Positions 1 to 6,616 of a stretch of 8,685 bases of DNA are shown one piece after another (position 1 is the first letter of the stretch; the number at the start of each line of letters is the position of its first letter). This stretch comes from an uncultured Lysobacterales bacterium. GTDB lineage: Bacteria > Pseudomonadota > Gammaproteobacteria > Xanthomonadales > SZUA-36. The notes below the pieces were generated by a model. It saw only the letters and a program-made list of their open reading frames with translations, searched no databases and was not told the DNA's origin. The position numbers were made by a program, and so were the translations under genes. Location of the stretch: assembly GCA_937974465.1 (NCBI GenBank), contig CALJWY010000288.1, forward strand, positions 1-8,685, given 5' to 3'.

Positions 1-252
1 GATGATGAATTGAACCAGCGCTACCTGGGTTTTGGCATCGATCTGGAAAAGGCCTCCGGTGAAACACACCATGTCCTTCCCGCTCCTGCAACTTATATTA
101 TCGGCATCGATGGGGTGATTAATTTTGCCTATATCAACCCGAATTATAAAGTGCGTTTGCATCCGGGTGTTTTGTTGGCTGCAGCAAAAGCCTACCAAGA
201 GGATGCGGATGAACGCCTCGTACTCAGGCGCAAACAGGACAAGAAAAAATGA
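1..252 (+). CDS. Peroxiredoxin-like (AhpC/TSA family) protein, 3' end only
   Basis: The reading frame is open at the first base and ends in TGA at 250-252, giving the last 83 residues of a longer protein. The segment LPAPATYIIGIDGVI followed by FAYINPNYKVRL is the C-terminal strand-helix region typical of AhpC/TSA peroxiredoxin-like proteins, where a pattern such as 'P.PATYIID.DG.I.FA..D.DY..R..P' recurs. These thioredoxin-fold proteins usually reduce peroxides with a cysteine. The N-terminal part with the expected peroxidatic cysteine lies outside the window, so activity cannot be confirmed. The tail is rich in Lys, Arg and Asp. The stop overlaps the epmB start by four bases (ATGA), so the two genes are probably co-transcribed and translationally coupled. 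A TTG at position 10 is internal to the frame and is not taken as the start. Confidence 0.8.
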   Translation, partial: DDELNQRYLGFGIDLEKASGETHHVLPAPATYIIGIDGVINFAYINPNYKVRLHPGVLLAAAKAYQEDADERLVLRRKQDKKK

Positions 253-1271
253 CGAATCAACAGGGCGTATCCCTGTTGCGTCCGGCGGCACAAGATCAGA
301 ATTGGAAAACACTGATAGTCGAGTCTTTTCGCGATCTTGACAGCCTGCTTGATTATTGTGAAATCGACGCTTGTCACGCAGAGGTTGAAAGTAGCCGCAA
401 GTTTGCCTTCAGGGTCACAAGATATTTTGCTTCCTTGATTGAAAAAGGTAATCCACTGGATCCTTTACTCCTGCAGGTGTTGCCCACTGCAAATGAGCTC
501 CAACAGGTCGATGGGTTCCACAAGGACGCCGTCGGTGACCAGCTTGCTATGCCGGTTCCGGGTTTGATCCATAAATACCATGGCCGTGTACTTCTGACCC
601 TGACTGGCGCTTGTGCGATCCACTGCCGGTATTGTTTTCGGCGCCACTTTCCGTATAGCGAGGCGAGCGTAGATTACAGACCAGCCAGTCCGGCGATGAA
701 CTACCTGGCGCAAAACACCGATATCAATGAGGTGATTCTCTCGGGGGGTGACCCGCTGATGATGAGCGATGAGAAACTTGCCGACCTGGTTAGCAGCCTT
801 AACCGTATCCCCCATATTCGCCTGTTACGTGTTCACAGCCGACTCCTGTCGGTATTGCCGGAGAGGATAACCCCTTCTTTCATGGCGGCCGTAAGTTCCT
901 TCAAGGGCCAGGTGGTATTTGTCGCCCACATCAACCATCCGAATGAAATCTCTGAACACAACCGGCAGGCGTTTCAACAACTGTCGCGTGGTGGTTACAG
1001 ACTGTTTAATCAATCTGTTTTGCTTAAAGGTGTCAATGATAGTGCGCAGGTTTTAGCCGAGTTGTCCTATCGCTTGTTCGATGCCCATATTCAACCCTAT
1101 TACTTGCATCGATTGGACAAAGTTCAGGGCGCTGCTCACTTCGATCTGAGCATGCAGGAATGCAAAACCATTTATTCAGAATTGCGGAATCACTTACCCG
1201 GTTACCTGTTGCCTTCACTGGTCGAGGAAAACGCAGGTCAGAAATCCAAAACGGCCATTCATTGTGATTAG
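249..1271 (+). CDS. epmB: EF-P beta-lysylation protein EpmB (lysine 2,3-aminomutase family, radical SAM)
   Basis: This 340-residue protein belongs to the KamA/EpmB branch of radical SAM enzymes. EpmB converts (S)-alpha-lysine to (R)-beta-lysine, which EpmA attaches to a conserved lysine of elongation factor P so that ribosomes pass proline stretches. The radical SAM cluster motif CAIHCRYC supplies C122, C126 and C129 (CX3CX2C), and SGGDPL at 165-170 is the SAM-binding glycine motif. Near the C-terminus, K334 in the SKT motif is the probable PLP lysine by analogy with E. coli EpmB. The length matches E. coli EpmB (about 342) and is much shorter than catabolic lysine 2,3-aminomutases (over 400). 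The ATG at 249 overlaps the preceding stop and has AGGA at 236-239, nine bases upstream. No efp or epmA is in the window. A general KamA-family aminomutase is the alternative, but length and C-terminus favour EpmB. Confidence 0.9.
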   Translation: MTNQQGVSLLRPAAQDQNWKTLIVESFRDLDSLLDYCEIDACHAEVESSRKFAFRVTRYFASLIEKGNPLDPLLLQVLPTANELQQVDGFHKDAVGDQLAMPVPGLIHKYHGRVLLTLTGACAIHCRYCFRRHFPYSEASVDYRPASPAMNYLAQNTDINEVILSGGDPLMMSDEKLADLVSSLNRIPHIRLLRVHSRLLSVLPERITPSFMAAVSSFKGQVVFVAHINHPNEISEHNRQAFQQLSRGGYRLFNQSVLLKGVNDSAQVLAELSYRLFDAHIQPYYLHRLDKVQGAAHFDLSMQECKTIYSELRNHLPGYLLPSLVEENAGQKSKTAIHCD

Positions 1272-1275
1272 ACGG

Positions 1276-1304
1276 TGCCGGCACTCCCTGGGTGGGTGCC
1301 GGTA
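1276..1304. terminator. Hairpin between convergent genes, possible weak bidirectional terminator
   Basis: CCGGCAC (1278-1284) pairs with GTGCCGG (1296-1302). The stem extends outward through a G:T wobble (1277/1303) and T1276:A1304, and inward through T1285:G1295 and C1286:G1294. It sits in the 50-base gap between the epmB stop and the stop of the convergent GcvT-like gene, where a shared terminator would be expected. Neither side is followed by a run of T, so it does not fit a classic intrinsic terminator well. Confidence 0.4.
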
Positions 1305-1321
1305 GCTGGCCATGAGTCGAT

Positions 1322-2554
1322 TCAGTAATCGTCAGGCGGCGTCATGCGTTTACGCGGAGGATTCCAGAAGACATCTTTAACGACACGCGCTTTGGCCATG
1401 ACACGGCTCCATTTCAGCTCTTTCTGATAATAGATTTCAACCAGGAGTTCCTCACCCGGCTCACCGTGAGGCGCTTCTACTGAAGCCAGGGCGATGCTGG
1501 CCTTCGCCGAAGGAGACCAGGCAGCGGAGGTCACTGTCCCAATCTGTTTCTTGTTTTTTGTGAACACGTAAGAATCACAACCGGGTTTATTGCCATCGAT
1601 ATCCAGTTTGACCAGGTTGTAACGATGACCATTCTCCTTTTCCGACAGCAGGGCCTTGCGGCCATTGAAAACGGGCTTTTTGAAATCCACCAGCCAGCCG
1701 AGCCCAAGCTCGAAAGGCGAGCGCGTGTAGCCGCTGCGCACCGTTGCATGCGCAGGCATGAAATCATGGCCGGCCTGTATAAAACCGGCTTCCACACGAA
1801 GCATTTGCAAGGCCTCGTCTCCCATGGGCTTGATGCCGTGCAACTGGCCGGCTTCAAACAGGCGGTCCCAGAGGGCTTCTGCATGGTTTGGGTCAATCCA
1901 GAGTTCATAACCCAGGTCACCAGTAAAACCGGTTCGCGAAACCATCAGTTGAGTCCCTTCAAAAGGGAAGTGCCTGATATCGAACATTTTCATGTTCTCA
2001 ATGTCTTCAAGTCCCATCCTTTTAAGTGTTGCACAGCTGGTAGGCCCCTGGAGTGCAAGGGCAGCAACATCATGGGTTTCCTCATGCAGTGACACATCAA
2101 AACCGATCGTATTGGTCATCAGCCAGTCGAGATGCCGCTCCTGTGAGCATAGGCGGTATACACCCTCAGAAATATGGAAAATCGTACCATCGTCAACCAC
2201 CTGGCCATCATCAGCACACCAGACGGAATATCCCACCCGCCCGGGTTTAATTTTACTGACGTCACGGGTTACCAACCGGTTCAGGTAGGGCAGGGCATCC
2301 GTGCCGCTGATGTGATACTTGGTCATCGGAGTCAGGTCAAATACCGTGCAGGTGTTGCGGCAGGCGAAATACTCCATGGCAGAACAGGTGTAGGCAGCAG
2401 GTGACAGGTAGTCGGCCCAGCGTCCCCATTCTTTCAGGTGATTCAACGGTTCCTGGCGTGAGTAAAACGGGCTTTTAAACGCTTTGGTCAGGTAGTGAGA
2501 CTTGTGCGAAAAATCAACGCGTTCAATCGTGTTTTGTCTGCTTGTCTGGCTCAT
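1322..2554 (-). CDS. GcvT-like aminomethyltransferase family protein (folate-dependent C1 transfer)
   Basis: The 410-residue product matches the glycine cleavage T-protein fold. An extra N-terminal stretch of about 40 residues precedes the folate-binding GcvT domain (about 45-300), and a GcvT C-terminal barrel follows (about 310-400). Family hallmarks are VVDDG at 119-123, whose acidic pair aligns with the catalytic Asp region of T-protein (GG.IDD), SRTGFTGDLGYELWI at 206-220, and GDEALQMLRVEAGF at 245-258. T-protein releases methylene-tetrahydrofolate from a carrier-bound aminomethyl group. Relatives such as DmdA and the C-terminal domains of dimethylglycine and sarcosine dehydrogenases move methyl or formaldehyde-level units to folate. 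No gcvH or gcvP is nearby. It is the last gene of the minus-strand operon, and its ATG overlaps the upstream stop (ATGA, 2551-2554). GAGGA at 2568-2564 lies nine bases before the start. Its role is inferred to be C1 capture for the Rieske/flavoprotein pathway; the substrate is unknown. Confidence 0.85.
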   Translation of the reverse strand: MSQTSRQNTIERVDFSHKSHYLTKAFKSPFYSRQEPLNHLKEWGRWADYLSPAAYTCSAMEYFACRNTCTVFDLTPMTKYHISGTDALPYLNRLVTRDVSKIKPGRVGYSVWCADDGQVVDDGTIFHISEGVYRLCSQERHLDWLMTNTIGFDVSLHEETHDVAALALQGPTSCATLKRMGLEDIENMKMFDIRHFPFEGTQLMVSRTGFTGDLGYELWIDPNHAEALWDRLFEAGQLHGIKPMGDEALQMLRVEAGFIQAGHDFMPAHATVRSGYTRSPFELGLGWLVDFKKPVFNGRKALLSEKENGHRYNLVKLDIDGNKPGCDSYVFTKNKKQIGTVTSAAWSPSAKASIALASVEAPHGEPGEELLVEIYYQKELKWSRVMAKARVVKDVFWNPPRKRMTPPDDY

Positions 2555-4119
2555 GCGTTTCCATCCTCGCTGTCTTTTGCGCCCAACACGGCACGTGCGG
2601 CATTTCGTCCTGCGCTACCCATCACACCACCACCGGGATGACTTCCCGCGCCACACAGGTAAAGGCCATCGACCGGGCTTGCGTACTGCGCAGCACGTGG
2701 CACCGGTCGCAACATCAGAGACTGGTCTATGGCCAGCTCCCCATGGTGCCAGTGACCACCGGTGATGCGGAATTCGCGTTCAATATCCACAGGTGTTAAT
2801 AACTCCTTATGCAGGATTTGCGACCGAATGTCGGGCGCATACTCGGAGATCAGGTCGATCAGCTTTTCTGTAAATACGTCCTTCTCGCTATCCCAGCCAG
2901 CTTTAAGCTGGTAAGGCGCATATTGAACTATCGCTGACAACACATGCTGTCCCGTCGGTGCGAGACTGTCATCTTTCAGGCTTGGAATGGTGATTTCAGC
3001 CACTGGTTTGATCGAGTAATCACCATACTTTGACTGGTTAAATGCACGCTCCACATACTCGATATCCGGCGCGATCAATATGCGGTCAGCGAGACGTTCC
3101 TGGTCGAGACCTTTGAATTCAGGTATGCCATCCAGCGCGAGGTGAAGTTTGGCCACATTGCCACGCATGCGAATGTTCTGAACCCTTCGTGCAAAGCCGG
3201 CTTCAAGATTCCGCGCACCGAGGAGCTCAAAGAACGTGGTCTTCGGGTCTGCGCTGGATATCACTGTGCTGGCCGCAATCTGTTCACCATCCGCCAGTTC
3301 AATACCACTGACATGGTCACCATCAAGCAGAATCTGGGAGACCTCTGCCGAGGTCCTGATGGTTGCTCCATGACGGCTTGCAACATCTGCCAGTGTGGCG
3401 CTTACGGCGCCCATGCCACCCTTGGGTGTGGCCATGCCCTGTAACCCACTTAACCTTTGCAATGCGCAGAACACGCTGTTGTTGGAGCGCGGCCCAAGAT
3501 TGGTGCCAAGCACCCCATCCATGCTCAGGGCACCTTTAAGTAATGGGTTTTCAAAGTTCTCCTGCAGGACATCATAAATATTGATTCCCGCGATACGCAA
3601 AAACTCACGCATATCCTTCTTGCCCAGCAAGCGGACGTTCAGGGCCGTCTTTGCCAGGCCTATCCAGTCACTGCGGTTGTGTGTTCCAACGCGGGGTGGA
3701 ATACGATTGTTCAGGCGGTTGACTACCCCGGCAAATTTTCCCATAAAGCGCAGGTATTCCTTCATGGCGACCCGGTCTTTATCACTGATGTTAAGACCCT
3801 GCAATGAGCTTCCTGCGATCGTCAGGTGGTGGCCGTCTGCTGCCAGCGCCGTGGTTTTCATGTTTCGCTGTGAGAATGACAGGCCGCTGGAATCCAGCGA
3901 CAGTTCTTTCCGCACATGCTTATCCAGTAAAAAGACGAGGTGCGCTGCAGCGGATACCTTGAAGTCCGGCGCAAACTCCCGCGTAATGGCGGCTCCCCCC
4001 ACCTGTTCACCCGCCTCCAGTACGGTGACTTTTTTGCCGGCTTTTGCAAGGTAGGCCGCACAGATCAGGCCGTTGTGACCAGCACCGATGATGACGGTAT
4101 GGTTTTCAGTATTAGTCAT
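2551..4119 (-). CDS. FAD-dependent oxidoreductase, phytoene dehydrogenase/PYROXD2-like (second paralogue)
   Basis: This 522-residue flavoprotein opens with a Rossmann FAD-binding motif, VIIGAGHNGLICAAYLAKAG (9-28), with E35 as the ribose-binding acid and VGGAA just after it. The C-terminal FAD motif GLYLCGAGSHPGGGVMG (from about 485) is typical of COG1233 (phytoene dehydrogenase-related) proteins. The family includes carotenoid desaturases, bacterial amine-oxidase-like enzymes and animal PYROXD2, so the reaction cannot be read from the fold. No crtB or other carotenoid gene is present, which argues against carotenoid synthesis. The frame stays open upstream to 4272, but I chose ATG at 4119 because the family motif begins there, GGAGGG lies eight bases upstream, and the start overlaps the preceding stop by only eight bases. 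The extension would add 51 unrelated residues. It is closely related in layout to the gene immediately upstream, suggesting an old tandem duplication. Confidence 0.88.
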   Translation of the reverse strand: MTNTENHTVIIGAGHNGLICAAYLAKAGKKVTVLEAGEQVGGAAITREFAPDFKVSAAAHLVFLLDKHVRKELSLDSSGLSFSQRNMKTTALAADGHHLTIAGSSLQGLNISDKDRVAMKEYLRFMGKFAGVVNRLNNRIPPRVGTHNRSDWIGLAKTALNVRLLGKKDMREFLRIAGINIYDVLQENFENPLLKGALSMDGVLGTNLGPRSNNSVFCALQRLSGLQGMATPKGGMGAVSATLADVASRHGATIRTSAEVSQILLDGDHVSGIELADGEQIAASTVISSADPKTTFFELLGARNLEAGFARRVQNIRMRGNVAKLHLALDGIPEFKGLDQERLADRILIAPDIEYVERAFNQSKYGDYSIKPVAEITIPSLKDDSLAPTGQHVLSAIVQYAPYQLKAGWDSEKDVFTEKLIDLISEYAPDIRSQILHKELLTPVDIEREFRITGGHWHHGELAIDQSLMLRPVPRAAQYASPVDGLYLCGAGSHPGGGVMGSAGRNAARAVLGAKDSEDGNA

Positions 4120-5731
4120 CGAGCCAGCCCTCCGGAACGGTATTGGGTTTGCGTATATCCCGCAGGATTTCACGTGCCGCGTTGGCGCCCGGGGCAGCCA
4201 TGATGCCGCCGCCAGGGTGGTTGGAAGAACCGCACATATACAGGCCCTTCGCAGGCCCGCGATATTGGGCATAACCGGGTATGGGCCGGTTGAATAGCAG
4301 TTGATCCATGGTCAGCTCACCCTGGAAAATATTACCCTCGGTCAGGCCGATTTCATTTTCGAGTTCACGCGGTGTGCGGATTTCAGCATGCAGCACCAGG
4401 TCCTTGAATCCAGGCGCATACTTTTCGATCTGGTTCATGACGGTTTGGCCAAACTGGTCACGTTGCGCGTCTGTCCAGTCCTTGCCGTTTACCTTGGGTG
4501 GGACATATTGCACAAATACCGACATAAAATGTTTACCGGGCGGCGCCATGGTCGGGTCGGTCAATGTCGGTATCAGGATGTCAAGGTACGGGTCCTTGGA
4601 CCAGGTACCATTTTTCCAGTCATCGTAAGCGAGTTCGAGGCGCTCAATGCTATCGACGACATGCAAATCTCCGCTGATAAGCTCCGGGTTGCCCTCCAGC
4701 GCGGTAAATTTGGGTAAGCCATCCAGCGCCATGTTGACCTTGCCGGATGAGCCACGAATCTTGAAATTCCTGACCCTGCGGAGAAATTCCGGATCGAGAT
4801 CTTTCTTATCCATACATTCAAGGAATGTGCGGGGCAGTGTCATGTTGGAGACAACTATGTCCGCCTGGTACTCATTGCCGTTTTCCAGCGCGACTCCTGT
4901 TACCTTGCCATTGTTCACCAGAATCTGCTCAACTCCGGAGCCGGTTTCAAGTGTGCCGCCATGGTCTTCAAAACAGTCTTTCATGGCCACGGCAATGGCG
5001 CCCGTGCCGCCGCGTGCAAAGCCCCAGGCACCCATGGTGCCGTCGACATCGCCCATCGCATGGTGCAGCAGTACGTAAGCTGTGCCGGGCGACATGACAC
5101 CCATGGCGGAACCGATGATACCGCTGCCGGCCTTGGCCGCCTTGATCAGGGGGTGCTCAAAATACTCATCGAGGTACTCGGAGATGCTCATCGTGTATAG
5201 ACGCATCATGTCATAAATAACGTCTTCACCAAGGTCCATCAAGGCCTTGCCCATTTGCAACATTCCCATCAGGTCACGGGGCTTGAAGGATGTCGGGTCC
5301 GGGGCAGTGCGAAGCAGGAACTGCCGGATAAAGCGGCATTGGCGCATCAGGTCCCGGTCAAAGCGAACCTTGGCGTTGGCATCACGGGGACTTATACGGG
5401 CCATATCACGTCGTGATACGTCCGGATCAACATAGGAGCCAATATAGTCGCCATCCTCGGACATGGTCACGTTGCCGCCGGCATAGGGCACGATCTGCAA
5501 ACCGTACTTGGCCAGTTCCAGGGAACGAAACACCTCGGGCCGCAACAGGCTGCTGACATAAGACGCGTTGGAATAAATCCAGTTCTTATGTAGCTCACGG
5601 CTGGCTGTCGCACCACCGACATAGGTGTTTTTTTCAACCATCAGGACGTCCAGTCCCGCCTTGGCAAGGTAGGCCGCATTGGTCAGGCCGTTATGGCCTG
5701 CACCGATGACGATCGCATCATATTTCTTCAT
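4112..5731 (-). CDS. FAD-dependent oxidoreductase, phytoene dehydrogenase/PYROXD2-like (first paralogue)
   Basis: The 539-residue protein starts MKKYDAIVIGAGHNG, a GxGxxG FAD-binding fold (G10, G12, G15), with E33 at the end of the second strand and YVGGATASRE following. The C-terminal segment GLYMCGSSNHPGGGIMAAPG (about 496-515) is the second FAD-contact motif of COG1233 oxidoreductases. There is no signal peptide, so it is probably cytoplasmic. It is the first gene of the three-gene minus-strand operon and overlaps the next by eight bases. The start is uncertain. ATG at 5731 matches the conserved family start but has only a weak, distant GGGGA. ATG at 5794 has GAGAG about five bases upstream and would add 21 residues (MRTYPTSEC...) unlike the family. 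A TTG at 5806 is also in frame. The function is an oxidation of unknown substrate, plausibly an amine given its neighbours. Confidence 0.88.
   Translation of the reverse strand: MKKYDAIVIGAGHNGLTNAAYLAKAGLDVLMVEKNTYVGGATASRELHKNWIYSNASYVSSLLRPEVFRSLELAKYGLQIVPYAGGNVTMSEDGDYIGSYVDPDVSRRDMARISPRDANAKVRFDRDLMRQCRFIRQFLLRTAPDPTSFKPRDLMGMLQMGKALMDLGEDVIYDMMRLYTMSISEYLDEYFEHPLIKAAKAGSGIIGSAMGVMSPGTAYVLLHHAMGDVDGTMGAWGFARGGTGAIAVAMKDCFEDHGGTLETGSGVEQILVNNGKVTGVALENGNEYQADIVVSNMTLPRTFLECMDKKDLDPEFLRRVRNFKIRGSSGKVNMALDGLPKFTALEGNPELISGDLHVVDSIERLELAYDDWKNGTWSKDPYLDILIPTLTDPTMAPPGKHFMSVFVQYVPPKVNGKDWTDAQRDQFGQTVMNQIEKYAPGFKDLVLHAEIRTPRELENEIGLTEGNIFQGELTMDQLLFNRPIPGYAQYRGPAKGLYMCGSSNHPGGGIMAAPGANAAREILRDIRKPNTVPEGWLDD
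4128..4133 (-). promoter_or_regulatory. Ribosome binding site of the second FAD oxidoreductase
   Basis: Read on the minus strand this is GGAGGG, eight bases before ATG 4119. It lies inside the 3' end of the upstream flavoprotein gene. It decides the start at 4119 over the long in-frame extension to 4272 and points to efficient reinitiation within the operon. Confidence 0.7.
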
Positions 5732-5818
5732 GCTGACGGGTTCCCCGTTCGTAGTTGACTCAGCGTTGCATTCACTAGTCGGATAGGTTCGCATATCTTC
5801 TCTCAACTGTCCATCTCA

Positions 5819-5840
5819 AATGAATGATTGTTCATTCATT
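5819..5840. promoter_or_regulatory. Palindromic operator, probable TetR/BetI-like regulator binding site
   Basis: Two perfect 9-base arms, AATGAATGA (5819-5827) and TCATTCATT (5832-5840), flank a TTGT spacer. This resembles known TetR-family operators, including BetI-type boxes built on TGAA...TTCA. It lies between the divergent flavoprotein operon and the TetR-type gene, which is where an autoregulating TetR protein usually binds. Its right edge touches the predicted -35 box of the plus-strand promoter, so binding should repress the regulator and Rieske genes. It also lies upstream of the minus-strand operon start and may block that promoter too. That this regulator binds here is inferred from position and symmetry. 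Confidence 0.75.
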
Positions 5841-5867
5841 GAATTAACAATTAAAAGCCTTTATGCT
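5839..5867 (+). promoter_or_regulatory. Candidate sigma-70 promoter for the regulator-Rieske operon
   Basis: TTGAAT (5839-5844) as a -35 box is separated by exactly 17 bases from TATGCT (5862-5867) as a -10 box. Each box matches the consensus at four of six positions. Transcription would begin near 5874, about 48 bases before the TTG start of the regulator. The -35 box overlaps the last two bases of the palindromic operator. Prediction rests on spacing and position only. Confidence 0.45.
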
Positions 5868-5878
5868 GGATTAGCGAA
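5850..5878 (-). promoter_or_regulatory. Tentative promoter for the minus-strand flavoprotein-GcvT operon
   Basis: On the minus strand, TTTAAT (5855-5850) matches the -10 consensus at five of six positions. TTCGCT (5878-5873), 17 bases upstream, is a poor -35 box with three of six matches. A transcript would begin near 5843 and the operator would cover its first bases, consistent with roadblock repression. The poor -35 makes this a weak call. Confidence 0.3.
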
Positions 5879-5921
5879 AACCCCTATTTAGCCGGTAATC
5901 CAGTTGGAGCCAAAATAAATT

Positions 5922-6569
5922 TTGAATCAGACCCTTGCAAAGCCCCGAAGCAAACGGCGTACTGCGTCCAAAGAGCAGCGCCAGGTTCAATTGATCAAGG
6001 CAACTATCCGGTCAATAGCTAAAAACGGCCTGTCAGTGACCACGATGGCAACAGTCGCTAAAGAGGCTCAACTCAGCCAGGGGATCATAAACCTGCATTT
6101 CCAGAGCAAAGAACGTCTTCTGGAAGAAACACTGCTTTATGTTGTGGATGAATATCGTTGTGCATGGCGTAAAGCCCTGGAAAGCAGCGGCGATTCCGCC
6201 GTTGAAAAGCTGGTTTCAATGTTGAACGTTGATTTTGACAAACGTATTTGCCAGCGTAACAAGTTGGCGGTTTGGTTTGCGTTCTGGGGTGAAAGCCGGT
6301 CCCGCCTCACATACAGAAAAATTTACGCGGAAAGAGAAAAAGAATACAAGCAGGTCTTGAATGGTTTGTGCAGGGAAATCTGTAGCCAGGGGCAAAGTGA
6401 TGTCAGTGCCAGCCACATTGCCACTGGTCTTGTGTCAATGCACGTAGGCCTGTGGCTTGATTTATTACTTGCACCGGCTGAGATGAACCTGGAACAGGCA
6501 CGGTCAATAAGTCATTCTTACCTCGCGGTAGTTTTTCCTGACCAATTTCCAGGAATCCTCCGTGTCTAA
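5922..6569 (+). CDS. TetR-family transcriptional regulator, BetI-like
   Basis: The 215-residue protein has a basic N-terminus (KPRSKRR), then a TetR helix-turn-helix at about 24-68 (TMATVAKEAQLSQGIINLHF at 41-60). The ligand domain resembles BetI: KLAVWFAFWGES at 114-125 parallels BetI's 'KAWLAFW', and GLVSMHVGLWLDLLLA (169-184) parallels its 'GLIDGLWLR' helix. BetI proteins repress choline/betaine genes and release DNA on choline-like ligands, so a methylated amine effector is plausible but not shown. The start is TTG at 5922: a stop lies in frame at 5916-5918, no ATG precedes the DNA-binding domain, and GGAG at 5906-5909 is a rather distant 12 bases away. It is divergent from the flavoprotein operon and probably co-transcribed with the Rieske gene 47 bases downstream. 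It probably binds the palindrome at 5819-5840 and controls both directions. Confidence 0.87.
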   Translation: MNQTLAKPRSKRRTASKEQRQVQLIKATIRSIAKNGLSVTTMATVAKEAQLSQGIINLHFQSKERLLEETLLYVVDEYRCAWRKALESSGDSAVEKLVSMLNVDFDKRICQRNKLAVWFAFWGESRSRLTYRKIYAEREKEYKQVLNGLCREICSQGQSDVSASHIATGLVSMHVGLWLDLLLAPAEMNLEQARSISHSYLAVVFPDQFPGILRV

Positions 6570-6616
6570 GAAACACTGGATAGTTACTCCAAGCAACTGG
6601 TAAACGGATTCAATCG

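Noticed and set aside
1625..2092. 155-residue open frame antisense to the GcvT-like gene
   Set aside because: It is a shadow of a well-supported gene; its translation shows no recognisable domain. The same applies to the other opposite-strand frames under the flavoprotein and Rieske genes.
4120..4272. In-frame 51-residue N-terminal extension of the second flavoprotein
   Set aside because: It lies wholly inside the upstream flavoprotein gene, has unrelated composition, and the strong GGAGGG site before 4119 marks the real start.
2551..5731. Carotenoid biosynthesis locus
   Set aside because: The two flavoproteins resemble CrtI distantly, but no phytoene synthase, cyclase or other carotenoid gene is present and the neighbours point to C1 or amine metabolism.
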